Shown: positions 45,758-56,105, numbered from the stretch's first letter. The stretch: DNA of 64,000 nucleotides from Minicystis rosea (GCA_001931535.1 CP016211.1:6867703-6931702), one strand, 5' to 3'. Notes: a model not told the origin generated them from the sequence alone. Numbers and translations are program-made.

Positions 45758-48700
45758 TCACCGGCCCACCGTGCAGGTGGTTCGAGCGGTCTTTGCGTAG
45801 CTGTGCACCGAGGCCACGGCCGTGTTTCCCATGGTGGCGCTGAGCCAGGTGGCGTCGCCTTTCGGCAAACCTGCTTCGGCGCCTTCGATGCAGAGCCGTT
45901 CGGGGTCGAGGCCACGAGCAAGGTGACGGTCACCGTTTGATCCAACACCGACTCCCCTCCCCTGCCGGTGATGTGCAGGGCGAGGGGGAGCTCGAGGAGG
46001 AAGCGGGCCAAGGGCTTGTCGACGGTGCAGGCCGCAAGGGTGTCGAGGCGAGGAAGCGCAATGAGCGGACCGATCTCGGCGCGCGCGAGATCGAGATCGC
46101 CGAGGAACGCTTCCCCGGAGCTCTCGGCGTAGCCGACGATGGCGAGCCCGTTGGGCTTTCGCGCCAGCGTGAGGCGGGTGCGCCCGACCTCGCGCACGTG
46201 GGTGAGGCGCAACGCCGGTGAGACGGCCGCATCGCGGGCGAGGAAGATCTGATCGTGCTCGGCGTCGAAGAGCGCGAGGAGCCCGCCGCCGACATCGGCG
46301 CCGACGGTGAAGCGCGCACTCACCCCGAGCGGGAGCAGCGATGTCGGACCGGGGACGCGAAGACGATGCCCGCCCACCGCGAGGAGGAGATCGACCGGCT
46401 CACGAGGGCGATCGGTGAGCACCGGAATCACGGTGCCGTGGTTGTTGGAGAGCGTGCGATCGGTGGCCGTGACATGCCGAATCGCAGCGGCTGGTTGAAA
46501 CGGGGGCGCGACGTCCGCGGCCCACGTGTGCTCGCGCAACGCACCGAGCTCCCGGGAGACGACGCGAAGCGCGATGGGGAGAGCGGGGTTTCCCGACGAC
46601 GGCGCGGCCTTCGAGGAGGGCGCGACGGGCTTTGCGGCTTTCGCTGCAGGCTTGCTCGTGCGGTCTTTGGGTGAGGGCTTTTCGGCAGAGGTCTTGGGCG
46701 AGCGTGCCGGAGCCTTTGGGGCGGGAGAAGAGGGCTTGGCGGAGGGCAGGCGCGGTGTCGAGGAAGAGGGCTTTGCAGGAGGCTTTGCGGGAGCAGGCTT
46801 GGGCGCGGGAGCGGACCAAGGAGGATCGGTGTCGAGACGACAACGAAGGGCCGGCAGATTGGGCGCGCGCGGCTTGGGGCTCGATGCGGGTGAGAGGGTG
46901 AGCTCGGGCGCAGGCTGAGGCGCGGGGCCGCCCCAACCGATGCGAACGATGCCATTGCCCGTGGCGCAGCCGAGCGGAGAGCAGGCGAAGGGCGCGTGAT
47001 CGTCGGAGGGAGCTTCGAGGCGGCCGATGGGCGGGCCTTCGATCGGGGCCCAGTGGGCGCCGCCGTCGATCGACTCGAACCACGCGGGCTCGCCTTCGCG
47101 CGCGGCCATGGCCAGCGCGAAGGGGCCGCCGGTGACGACCTCGGTGACGCCTTCGGGGAGCGCGAGAACGGTGACGTGGCCGGCCGCGTCGATGCGGATG
47201 CCGGCGGAGCGGCCGCCGCGCCCGGTGACGACGGGCAGCAGGCGCGACGCCGCGCCCTGCGCGATGGGAGAGGCCGAGACCTCGGTGTCACCGGCGGCGG
47301 GGAGGCGGATCCAGCCGCGGATGGTGCCATCGTCGTCCTGCCAGAAATCGGGGTCGATGGTGCGGTAGGGCGCATCGCGCAGCGGTGCGAGGACGGCAGG
47401 GTAGGCGCCGCCGCCGAGCGCGGGATCGTTTGACCTCAAACGAATGACGCGAACGCCGGGCGGAGGCGGGGTCGACGCGTCCTCGGGCGCGGGCTTCGCG
47501 GGCGCGCCGGCGTCGCGAGGGGCGCGGGGAGCGGGCTTGTCGGCGTCCTCGTCGGTGTCGGGATCGGATTTCTTCGCGTCGGGATCGGGCGTGTCGGGGT
47601 CGCCTCCGGTGAGGACGAGCGCGGTCACGGCGCCGTCGTCACCGGGCACCCAACGGTAGAGATGCTGCGCGTCGTCGCCGCGGAGGCGGTGCTCGATCCA
47701 GTGCGCGGGCGCCGCGCGCACGCAGACGCGAGCATCATCGGCGGAGGGCGGCTCCGGAGGGGGCGCATCGGGCGCGGGCTCGGCGGTGGTCGCAGGAGAG
47801 ACTTCGCTCGGGTCCGTGCCGGGCTTGGGAGAGCCGGGGCCGAGATCGGTGCTGCGCGGCGGGTTCGGACCACAACGTCCATCGAAGGCGAGGCGGCCGC
47901 GCGGGCCCCCGAAGAAGCCGCCGCTCTCCGAGGGAAAGGTGGCGTCGAGCGCGATGCGCGCGCTCGATCCATCGAGCGTGACGACGTGCGCGCCCTGCGC
48001 CGCCGAGCAGGCCAACGCCGGATGCGGCGGGGTGCCGATGGAGACGGCCTGACACTTCGCGAGCTGCTCGTCGATGGGCGAGACCGAGAGGGCGCCGACG
48101 GGGAGGCCCGTCTCCGTCGCGAGGATGCGCACGCCGTTCTCGGCCGTGGTGAGGAACGCGCGCCGGCCGGGGAGCGGCGCGCCCCACGCGATGGCCTCGG
48201 CGATGCTCTCGCTTGGAAGCGCGTGGCTCGTCGCGGGGAAGGAGCCATCGATCGAAGGCGTGGCCACGCGCACCGTGGGCTCGCTCGGCTCTGGGTCGAG
48301 CACGCGGCCGAGCCCCGTGCCCGCGCGGAGCACGAGGCCACGCAAGAGCGGCGTATCGAGGAGGATCTCGCCTTTGGGCGTGAAGCGCAGCGCCTCCACC
48401 CGGGCGCCGCCGCCGTCGATCGCGTCGGTGTAGCGCTGGCCGCCGTCGGTGGTGATCGCGGCGCGACCGAGCAGATCGAGGCGGACCGCGTGCTGCGCAT
48501 CGACCGCGAGCGCGTCGACGACACCCGGCCACGGCGCGCGGCGCAACGCGAGGGTCGTGGGATCCAGCTCGAAGAGGCCGGAAGAAGTGCGAAGGAGGAT
48601 GCCGGCGAGCCAAGGGCGCGCCCCGCCGATGGCGCCGATGTCGGCGATGGGCTTGGGGTCGTCGAGGAACGAGGCCGCGCGATACACGCGGTCCTCCGAC

Positions 48701-49068
48701 CAGAGGATGACGCCGCCGCCGAGGCGCGGAGGGATCGAGCGAAAGCCGCTCAGGCGATCGGCGTGGCGCGCGGAGGCGACGACGATGCCCGCGTCGACGA
48801 TGACACGAACGCCGTCGACGATGGCGGGCTCGCGGCGCGGAGAGGAGGAGCCGGGGTCGCCTTCGTCGAACATGACGCCGAGGCGATCCGTGAGGAGCCA
48901 GCGCGGCGGTGAGGTCGGGGCCGGATCCGCAGCCGTCGGCGCGCGATGCGCAGCCGGCGGCGCGGCGCTGCACGCGAGGACGAGCGACGCGAGGATGGGG
49001 AGCGCGGTGCGGAGGCGTGAGACCGCGCGGCACCATCGCGGAACGAGGGAGGTCGACGGCGGCTTCAT
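45758..49068 (-). CDS. Giant propeller lipoprotein A, frameshifted near its 3-prime end
   Basis: About 1100 aa. Signal peptide with lipobox SLVLAC (Cys33). The body has BNR/sialidase-type turns (TTDGGQRY, SIDGGAHW) and WIEHRL and GWIRLP segments shared with gene B, so the two are paralogues. Two inserts are low-complexity: an acidic Pro/Asp stretch and a Lys/Pro/Ala/Ser stretch of about 90 residues. Around 45905-45920 the plausible reading moves one base: in the new frame it gives GLDPERLCIEGAEAGL and ends TTCTVGR at the stop 45758-45760, matching the end of gene B (RACLDAVEI then LSCTSMAAVK). The unshifted frame runs to 45688 as Pro/Ser/Arg-rich sequence overlapping DUF3224. Overlaps gene B by ATGA, so translation is coupled. 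Confidence 0.65.
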
Positions 49069-52052
49069 TTCACGGCCGCCATGCTCGTGCACGAGAGGCG
49101 CTGCCGCACCTCGCCGCCGAGCGAGATCGAGATCAAGGCGGCACGCGCGGCGCCGCGCGATCCACCGAAGCGCGCGACGAGCTTGCGCACCGTGCCGGGA
49201 GGCTCGTACGAGCCGGGGCCTTCCTCGAAGCGCTCGTCGCGGACCGGGATCTCCACGGCGTCGAGGCAGGCGCGATCGCGGGACCAACGGATCACCGCCA
49301 CGCCTGGCGCGCCCGTCGGGATCACGCCGCGCAGCGCGCTGCGATCGACGTCGATCGCGCCCTCGAAGGGGAGCACCACGCGGGCGTCGTCGGGGCGCGG
49401 GGCACAGGTCGCGTCGGATCCGAGCGTGGCCTCGGAGAGCGGACGGAGGCGCTCCTCCACGCCGAGCGCGCCGCGATCGGGATCGATGGGGACGAGCGCG
49501 GCGTCGCCGTTGAGATCGACGCTGACGGCGACCGGCGATCCCGCGCGCGTACCGACGCCGAAGGCGAAGCCGCGAACGATGGATCCCACGCGCGTGCTCG
49601 CGAGGTCGCGCGCCGGCGCCCGAGGCTCGGTGACGCGCCCGTGGGCCGCGCGCTTCGCGGGCGCGGAGGACGCGGAGATCACGATGGACTCGTGGCTCGC
49701 TTGCAACAGCACGATGCGACCCCCCGAATCGACGGCCACCGCATCGTGCAGACAACCGCCCATGGGACGCGTGATGCCGGCGGCCGTGAGGAGCCGATCG
49801 TGGCAGTGATCGCTCGCTCCGATGGAGAACGTATCGAGGCCTCCGTCGGGCGTGAGCAACCAACCGAGACGCATCTCGTACGAGCGATGGCCACCGCTGC
49901 TCGCGGCGAGCTGCGAGGTGGAGACCGTCGCCCGCCGGACCTTGCCTTCGACGTCGAGCGGCGCGACCCAGCCGAGCTGCACGTCGCCGGTGAGCGGCGT
50001 TTGCGGAGCGCTGTACGGCACGGTCGCCATGCCGAGCGTGCCGATGCGCACGGTCACGCCGCCGCGCGGGCTCGGCGTCTTCGTGTAACCGAAGGCGCCC
50101 GAGTCGGGCACGCGCTTGCTCTCGGGCGGGCCGTCGAACGCGCACGCGAGCCGCACCACCGGCGAAGGTGTGGGCCGCCGGCTGCGTTGGCCGTCGCGCA
50201 GCGCTATGGCCTGCGCGCCGTCGAAGCGCACGGGCTCGGCGCCGTCGCCGTTCGACCAACCGAGCCGCACGAAAGGCCCGACGCGACAGCCGACCGGCGA
50301 GCATGCGGAAGGCTGCGCCTCGCTGCCGCCGGGCGGCGCATCGACCTGCGCCCAACGGTGGCCGCCGTCGATCGTCTCCCAGAGGTTGCCATCCTCGGCC
50401 CGCGCCAGCGCAAAGCGGCCCGCAGGCACGATGGCCCCGAGACGCGGCGGCGCCGGAAACGCGCGCGGATGGCCGGCCGCATCGATGGTGATCGCGATGG
50501 GCCCCGATCCATTGGCGCCGGCGCCGAGCCAGCCTTCGATCACGTCGTCGGCGCCGATGCGCAGCGATCGATCGAGCGTTGCAGACATCGACCAGCCATA
50601 GGCGGTGACGGAGAGCGGCGGCTCGCTCCGCGCCACGCGCACCACGCGGAGCGCGCCGCGCACGCTGACGCGCTCGCGATCGTCGAGGAACGTGCCCGGC
50701 CGGGCCACGAGGGCCGCGGCGCCGCCGCCTACGCGCGGAATCCAGGCGATCACATCGGCGGCGTCCGCGGGATCGAGCCGATGCTCGATCCACGTGTCGC
50801 GCGTCGCACGCACGCAAAACACCGCGCTCCGCTGGCGAAAGGCGTTGTACGGCTCGCCGTTCGGGGAGACCTCCGCAGCCGAAACTTCCGGCGCGCCGTC
50901 GCACGCTCCGAGGTAACCGAGGGCTTCGCCGTCGACGCCGACGAAGCGATCGATCTCGGGAGCGTTGGTGAGATCGAAGGTGCGCTCGGTGCGCGGCGCG
51001 CCGTGGAGATCGACCACGGCGGCGCGCCCTTCGCCGACGCACGCGAGCAGCGGCCCATCGGCGGCGCGAAAGGCGGTGCAGTCGGCGAGCTCGAGGCCGG
51101 GATCGAGCGCCGCGACCGACGTGGTGCGCCCCGCCTCCGGATCGAGCCGGCCCACGACGCCGGCGCCTGCGACGACCACGCCACCGTCGTCGATCGCGAG
51201 CCCCGCGTGCACCGCGGCATCGAACGCGCGCGCCGCCGATTCGCCGCTGAAGAGATCGGGATCGCCCGGCGGCCGACGTCCACGCGGCGGCCCGGACACG
51301 TGGCCGATGCCACCTTCGACGATGGTGCCGGCAGTCGACACGAGGCGCTCCCGACCATCGAGCAGGACGGCGAGGATCTCGTCGCCGCGCACCTCGAGCG
51401 AGGCGGCGCCGCCGAGATCGCTGGAGACATCGCGAAAGGTCGCGCCGCCGTCGGTGGTGAGGCGCGCGCGTCCGAACGCGGAGATCGCGAGCGCGCGCCG
51501 CGCGTCGACCGCGAGGGCCCGCGCCGTCGCCGGCACCCCGACGCGCTGGAGCGGCCCGCCCGCAGGAGGCACCACGATCACCCCGCCCTGCATGCTCAAG
51601 CCGATGCCGGAGATCCAATCGAACGACGCGCGCGGCTCCGCAGGCAGCGTCGCGAGGGGCCGCAGCTCACCAATGAATGTGGCCGCGCCGTAGAGCTTGT
51701 TTCCCTTCCAAAACACGTATCGCACGGGCCCCGCTGGAGCCCACGACGGCATGCGCGCTCCACCGTCGACCTCGGGCGCCGCAGGCCCGACCTCGGCGAT
51801 CGTCATCCCCTCGAGCCCGAGGCGCCGGCCGCCCGCGACCACATGATCGCGCCCATCGTCCCCTCGCTCGATCCAAGCATGCTCGATCGCGAGCCAGCGC
51901 ACCTTCTCGCTCGCGCGTGCAGCCACCTTCGGCGCCGCCTGCTCGGGGAGCGCCGTGCCTCCGCGCGACGCCGATCCACACCCCACCCCGCCGCTGCCCA
52001 CCATGAAGGCGGCGAGTCCGAAGAATGCGGCGCGGGAAGCTCGTCCGAGCAT
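49065..52052 (-). CDS. Giant propeller lipoprotein B
   Basis: 995 aa from the ATG at 52052; the upstream extension is Arg-rich and omitted, and TACCGT lies 9 nt before this ATG. Signal peptide with lipobox SGGVGC (Cys25). The chain is beta-rich throughout with BNR-like turns (TTDGGATF near 240, TIDGGHRW near 560), WIEHRLDPADAADVIAWIP, and a C-terminal half with VAVSVDLNGDAALVPIDPDRG. Probably two or more beta-propellers displayed on the cell surface or periplasm. No catalytic residues are evident. First gene of a two-gene operon with its paralogue A. Confidence 0.75.
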   Translation of the reverse strand: MLGRASRAAFFGLAAFMVGSGGVGCGSASRGGTALPEQAAPKVAARASEKVRWLAIEHAWIERGDDGRDHVVAGGRRLGLEGMTIAEVGPAAPEVDGGARMPSWAPAGPVRYVFWKGNKLYGAATFIGELRPLATLPAEPRASFDWISGIGLSMQGGVIVVPPAGGPLQRVGVPATARALAVDARRALAISAFGRARLTTDGGATFRDVSSDLGGAASLEVRGDEILAVLLDGRERLVSTAGTIVEGGIGHVSGPPRGRRPPGDPDLFSGESAARAFDAAVHAGLAIDDGGVVVAGAGVVGRLDPEAGRTTSVAALDPGLELADCTAFRAADGPLLACVGEGRAAVVDLHGAPRTERTFDLTNAPEIDRFVGVDGEALGYLGACDGAPEVSAAEVSPNGEPYNAFRQRSAVFCVRATRDTWIEHRLDPADAADVIAWIPRVGGGAAALVARPGTFLDDRERVSVRGALRVVRVARSEPPLSVTAYGWSMSATLDRSLRIGADDVIEGWLGAGANGSGPIAITIDAAGHPRAFPAPPRLGAIVPAGRFALARAEDGNLWETIDGGHRWAQVDAPPGGSEAQPSACSPVGCRVGPFVRLGWSNGDGAEPVRFDGAQAIALRDGQRSRRPTPSPVVRLACAFDGPPESKRVPDSGAFGYTKTPSPRGGVTVRIGTLGMATVPYSAPQTPLTGDVQLGWVAPLDVEGKVRRATVSTSQLAASSGGHRSYEMRLGWLLTPDGGLDTFSIGASDHCHDRLLTAAGITRPMGGCLHDAVAVDSGGRIVLLQASHESIVISASSAPAKRAAHGRVTEPRAPARDLASTRVGSIVRGFAFGVGTRAGSPVAVSVDLNGDAALVPIDPDRGALGVEERLRPLSEATLGSDATCAPRPDDARVVLPFEGAIDVDRSALRGVIPTGAPGVAVIRWSRDRACLDAVEIPVRDERFEEGPGSYEPPGTVRKLVARFGGSRGAARAALISISLGGEVRQRLSCTSMAAVK

Positions 52053-52441
52053 GGGCCGGCGACGGTAGCGCGGGCGCCTGCATCCTCCAAGGCGCCGGGT
52101 GGAAAACCGCAGGGCGCCGGCAGAAAGCGCAGTCGTGGTGATGAAGCTCGCCGTGTCGGCGCCGATCTCGTCACCGCACGAAGCAACGCCGGACGCGCGA
52201 TACACGCGGCGTTTATCGACCTCGCAGGTGCGTGCGCATCACCGGAGCACGAGGGCTCCGAACCAAACGCGCTCAGCCGCGCGCAAACGCTCCTCCGCCT
52301 GTACGAGCAGCGGTTCGGCTCGTCCGCGGCATGAGCCACACGAACGTTCGGCACCCATGGCGCGCCACGATCTCCGTCGGCCCAGCGGCGCTCATCATCT
52401 GCGCCGCGAGCTCTGCGCCGCGAGCTCGCTTGCTCACCCCG
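52053..52441. other. Intergenic region, 389 bp
   Basis: Lies upstream of gene B and downstream of the XAC2610-like gene, both on the minus strand. It should hold the promoter of the propeller operon (TACCGT, 52062-52067, minus strand). On the plus strand 52130-52334 reads as rather protein-like sequence ending SRAQTLLRLYEQRFGSSAA, but there is no in-frame ATG, GTG or TTG, so it may be a gene remnant. Confidence 0.35.
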
Positions 52442-53296
52442 TCACGGCACGCTCCCGGCCCCTCCCGCGCATGGCCGCTTCTCCCGCTGCATGCGACCGT
52501 CCTCCCGCCGCGTCTCGCTCGTCGACACGCACGCACCGTCCGCGGTCACCTCCTCGAGCTCGCGCTTCATCAGCCGTGGAATGCCACCACGGACCTCGTG
52601 CTCCTCGGTCCAATGGATGCAACACCCGCTCTTGGATGCAATGATGAGACGCTTCCGAGCCGCATCGGCGCGCATGGGAACGATGGAGCTCTCCGCCAGG
52701 CGACTGAGCTCCCGCGAGCGCGCGAAGGTCTTCGACTCGGGCGCGAAGAGAAACACGCTATGAGACGCAACCCCATAAGGACCGCAGTGATCACACGTGA
52801 GAAGCGCGAAGTCCTCATGACCATCGAAATTGAAGTCGCCGACGACGATGTCGGGTTCGTAATCGACCTCCAACGCGCTCTCCCCGAGTGACGCGATCCG
52901 TATCTCCTGCACGACCCGAGTCGTCCCCTTGTGAAAAATGGTGAGCTTTCCCGGAGGGCCTCCCGCGTCGCCCTTTCGCCGGCGACCCGGCCTCACGTCG
53001 AGGCGAAAATCGTAGCGTTGCGACGCGCCCCGCAACTCATGCGTACGAGCCGCCGATTCGCCCGGAATCGACCCAGGAAGCGGCAGGTCACCCGAAGGCG
53101 GCAGCCTGGGTACGAAGGGGACGGCGGAGCCCGAAGGCTGGCTGTCGACGACTTCGACATCTTCTGCCGGAGCCGCGGCATCGAGCTCGGAAGCCGCCTG
53201 CGGCTCGGCGCAGGCCGCGAGCCCCAAGGCGCAGACGCAGGCAAGGCCAGCCTCCAGCATCGAACGTCGAGCCGGGAAACCATGGGTGCCTTGCAT
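52442..53296 (-). CDS. XAC2610-like lipoprotein
   Basis: 284 aa from the ATG at 53296 (an alternative ATG lies 12 codons in). Signal with lipobox GLAAC (Cys29), then an acidic and Pro-rich linker. The domain from about 115 has the XAC2610 pattern: VVGDFNFDGHEDFALLTC (a degenerate FG-GAP calcium loop), HSVFLFAPESKTFARSRELSRLAE and IIASKSGCCIHWTEEH. The prototype from Xanthomonas inhibits an effector lysozyme-like protein, and this family is often periplasmic; the role here is unproven. Downstream of the poly-Ser lipoprotein gene on the same strand, 80 bp apart. Confidence 0.65.
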   Translation of the reverse strand: MQGTHGFPARRSMLEAGLACVCALGLAACAEPQAASELDAAAPAEDVEVVDSQPSGSAVPFVPRLPPSGDLPLPGSIPGESAARTHELRGASQRYDFRLDVRPGRRRKGDAGGPPGKLTIFHKGTTRVVQEIRIASLGESALEVDYEPDIVVGDFNFDGHEDFALLTCDHCGPYGVASHSVFLFAPESKTFARSRELSRLAESSIVPMRADAARKRLIIASKSGCCIHWTEEHEVRGGIPRLMKRELEEVTADGACVSTSETRREDGRMQREKRPCAGGAGSVP

Positions 53297-53376
53297 CGCT
53301 CGATGCCTATCGCATGCCCCGACAACCGGCCAAATGGAGCGACGCTTCAGGGGGTCGTCGCCCGAGGCCGTGCGCT

Positions 53377-54867
53377 TCACAGCGCGAGGCCGATCACCGC
53401 GATGTCCGGTGCCTCGAGCTCCGCCGGGACCGAGACGACGGGCCCGGCGCCGAGATCGACGGTGGGGCTGTCGGTGGCAATCACCATGTTGCACGGCTGC
53501 TGCACCATGCGCAGAGCCACTTTGGCGTAGTTATAAGCAACGTCGGTGACGTTCACGACCTTGCTCCAACGCAGGGTCGCATCTGGATTGAAGGCCGCGA
53601 AAAACGTGTCTCCTGCGTTGCCGATCGGCCCCGCGCCCAGATCGACGGTGCCGGCGAACTTCGCGGAGAGGACGATGATCCCCGAGGACGCCGCGTCGAG
53701 CGTGATGTCGGAGAAGGTCGATCCAGCGCCGCCGATCGTGCGGGTCGCGAGCACGTTGCCGGCGAGATCGAGCTTGGCGATGGTGAGGTTCTGTCCGCCG
53801 AGATCGGGGAGCGGACCTCCACCGAGATCGATCGATCCGGTGTGTACGAAGCCGAGCAGAACCGATCCGTCACCGGCGAGCGTGAAGATGCTGGGCGCCG
53901 GCGCCGGAAAGGCTTTGTTTGCGAGGCACACGCCGTCGAAATCGAGCTCCGCGAGCAGGAAGCTCGCCCCGGATCCACCGCCGATGGAGCTGCAGCCGAT
54001 GTCCGTCGTCCCCGTGAAAGCCTTGATGACGTGGAGCTTGCCCGCGGGATCGAGGCGCCAGGTGCCGGGGCTCGGGATGCTGCCGAGGTAGGCTCCAGCT
54101 GCGTCGAAGCGGAGCACGCGACTGCCGGTCTCGAAGCCGTTCCCGAAGTCGAACCCACAGTTGACGTTGATACCGTTGCAGTACGCCAAATCGTACTGCA
54201 CGAGCCAATGGCCGGCGCTGTCGCCGCCGGCGTTGCCGAAATACAAGTCGAATGGGTCGGGGATGAACGAGCCTCCGATGGTCTTGAGGCCGACACCGCT
54301 CGGCGGGCGCCGGAACGCAGACCGCGTCTGATTGCCGGACACACCATTCTTGGCATACGAGGCCAGGAGGTTGCCGAGCGGATCGGTGCCTAGAAACCGG
54401 GCCGGGGCGGAGCCGACCCCACCCTGTTGGCCGGCGAAGCTCCCAACATAGGCGCCCGACGGGCTCAGTTGGAGCACATTGGAGGACTGGCCTCCTCCGA
54501 TGACGTCCCAAGTGCTCAGATAAACATCGCCCATGGGCGATGACGTCATGGGCCCCATGTAGAAGACCGTGGCCGCGACATGAGCCGGTATCAAGGTGCT
54601 CCAAACGACGCTTCCGCCCGCGGCCGCGGAGCAGGCGCTCGTCCCGCCGGTGCTGCTCGACGACGATGACGACGAGCTGCTGGATGACGATGACGATGAC
54701 GAGCTGCTCGATGACGATGAGGTGCTGCTGCTCGACGACGAGCTACTCGATGACGATGAGACGCTGCTGCTCGATGGTGCTTCCCCGCCGGCGCCGCCAC
54801 TGCCACCACCACCAGAGGTGGTACAACCGATCGCAACGAGGGCAAGGGCGGCAAAGGTCGCGCGCAT
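53377..54867 (-). CDS. Poly-Ser-linker lipoprotein with beta-propeller-like body
   Basis: 496 aa. Signal with lipobox VAIGC (Cys15), a Gly linker, then a Ser tract from residue 32 to 72 interrupted only by Val36 and Thr49. The rest is a repetitive beta-rich domain with units such as VLRFDAAGAYLGSI, TIAKLDLAGNVLATRTIGG and LTIAKLDL plus repeats of VDLGAGP/IDLGGGP, the pattern of SBBP-like or NHL-like propellers in myxobacterial outer-surface proteins. Probable adhesin or sensor; no enzyme motif. Monocistronic or leading the XAC2610-like gene. Confidence 0.75.
   Translation of the reverse strand: MRATFAALALVAIGCTTSGGGGSGGAGGEAPSSSSVSSSSSSSSSSSSTSSSSSSSSSSSSSSSSSSSSSSSTGGTSACSAAAGGSVVWSTLIPAHVAATVFYMGPMTSSPMGDVYLSTWDVIGGGQSSNVLQLSPSGAYVGSFAGQQGGVGSAPARFLGTDPLGNLLASYAKNGVSGNQTRSAFRRPPSGVGLKTIGGSFIPDPFDLYFGNAGGDSAGHWLVQYDLAYCNGINVNCGFDFGNGFETGSRVLRFDAAGAYLGSIPSPGTWRLDPAGKLHVIKAFTGTTDIGCSSIGGGSGASFLLAELDFDGVCLANKAFPAPAPSIFTLAGDGSVLLGFVHTGSIDLGGGPLPDLGGQNLTIAKLDLAGNVLATRTIGGAGSTFSDITLDAASSGIIVLSAKFAGTVDLGAGPIGNAGDTFFAAFNPDATLRWSKVVNVTDVAYNYAKVALRMVQQPCNMVIATDSPTVDLGAGPVVSVPAELEAPDIAVIGLAL
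54655..54780 (-). repeat. Ser-codon microsatellite
   Basis: Imperfect trinucleotide run of Ser codons (mixed TCA, TCG, AGC), seen on the plus strand as GATGAC/GACGAT and GCTGCT blocks. It encodes the 41-residue Ser tract of the lipoprotein. Codon mixing lowers slippage. Confidence 0.7.
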
Positions 54868-55071
54868 GGCCCATGTGTTGCCTCACGTCGAGGCGACGTT
54901 CAGAACGTGGAGCCGTGCACGGCGACGTCGCCATTCGATGCGAAGCCTCGAGCGGTTTCTTCGGGAGCCGACGTCGGCGAGAACACATGACGACGCACCA
55001 ATCCCTCCGCGCTGGTCCCTCGCTCGCGAGCACCTGCAAGCCAACGTCGGCGGCCGTGCGCCCACTTCCCG

Positions 55072-55734
55072 TTGCAACCCCTCGCGCAAGATGATGCGAT
55101 TGCACCATTCGCCGTGCCCCCCATCGAGAACGACTCCACGTCACGACTGACGCTCACGGACTGCGCCATGGCCATGGACGGCGGCTCCCTCGCCCTTCGA
55201 GCCATCGACGAATCCGGGAGCGAGGTGTGGCTCTCGCTCGACTGGTCTATCGACAGCTACCGGAGGGGCACGACGCAGTTTTATGTGAACAAGAAGATCA
55301 TTCCCCGCGACTCCGCCGAAGAGGACGCTTGGCTCACGCGAGTTCGCGAAGCCACGATTCGATCTCCACCGCCCCGGCGGGGGCGGGCCGAACATCCGAT
55401 CTCCGAGAATCGCATCGTCGTGGGAGACGACATCGCCGAATACTTCCACGCCATCGACGATGGCCCCGAAGCCGCCATTGCCCATACCGCAGCGCGGTTC
55501 GTGTCCTTGATTTGCTCCGAGGCCTACCGGAGAGGCCGCGCTCCCACGGACCGACCGCCTCCGCCGGATCCGATTCGGTCTCTCGTGATGGAGGGCAAGA
55601 TCGTGGAGGCCATCAAAGCCTATCGCGCCGCGCATCCGGAGATCGGTTTGGCGGCTGCCAAGGTCGCCATCAATGTGATGGCCGGCGAGCTGAAACGGGT
55701 AGGCGACGGAGAAGGCGAATCGGAGAAGGGATGA
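55072..55734 (+). CDS. Unknown protein with L7/L12-like C-terminal helix pair
   Basis: 220 aa from a TTG; the start is uncertain, with GTG at 55114 and ATG at 55168 also possible. The middle has GSEVWLSLDWSIDSYRRG and an acidic helix region and is not recognised. The last 45 residues (GKIVEAIKAYRAAHPEIGLAAAKVAINVM, in part) resemble the C-terminal domain of ribosomal protein L7/L12 or SHOCT-like tails, a module reused in bacterial membrane and signalling proteins to bind partners. No signal peptide. Confidence 0.55.
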   Translation: MQPLAQDDAIAPFAVPPIENDSTSRLTLTDCAMAMDGGSLALRAIDESGSEVWLSLDWSIDSYRRGTTQFYVNKKIIPRDSAEEDAWLTRVREATIRSPPPRRGRAEHPISENRIVVGDDIAEYFHAIDDGPEAAIAHTAARFVSLICSEAYRRGRAPTDRPPPPDPIRSLVMEGKIVEAIKAYRAAHPEIGLAAAKVAINVMAGELKRVGDGEGESEKG

Positions 55735-55739
55735 GCCCC

Positions 55740-56105
55740 TCAGCGCTTCGGCGCGCGGGGCTTGATGCATTTCCGTGCGAGCACCTCCGCTTCGGGCAGC
55801 GCGCGCCGCGTGTCGTCATGGAGGGCGAGGACGAGGGCGGCCTGACGGCTCCACCACACGGCCGCGAAGCCCTTCGAGTCCGGAGCGCCGAAGTCCTCGC
55901 GGTCGAGGCCGATGTGGCGCCCGTCGGCGGGGAAGAAGAGCTTGGCGACGTCAGCTTGCTTGTTCTGGCCCTGCGTGAGAATCAGGCTCCCGCCGGGCCC
56001 CGCCGCCAGAAACATGATGTTCTCGATCGACTCCGCGAGACGCACGGGCGCGCCGCCGCGGTGCACCTCGAAGAGCTTGGCGAGCATACGCCATCGTCGC
56101 GGCAT
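55740..56105 (-). CDS. Unknown 121-aa protein
   Basis: Chosen start has CAGGGAGAG just upstream, the best ribosome binding site in the area. Sequence features: SIENIMFLAAGPGGSLILTQGQN, a single-domain alpha/beta pattern with two conserved-looking Trp (WW at about 83-84) and a basic C terminus. Not recognised. Faces DUF-less neighbours on both sides. Confidence 0.5.
   Translation of the reverse strand: MPRRWRMLAKLFEVHRGGAPVRLAESIENIMFLAAGPGGSLILTQGQNKQADVAKLFFPADGRHIGLDREDFGAPDSKGFAAVWWSRQAALVLALHDDTRRALPEAEVLARKCIKPRAPKR

Noticed and set aside
45688..51618. A single 1976-residue minus-strand reading frame
   Set aside because: It fuses the antisense-like frame of gene B with gene A; its first part is Arg-rich shadow sequence and the real start of gene A is the ATG at 49068.
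48909..52334. 1141-residue plus-strand frame antisense to gene B, with a protein-like end
   Set aside because: Mostly Arg/Ala shadow of gene B. The last 60 residues look better but have no start codon in frame, so only a remnant can be suggested.
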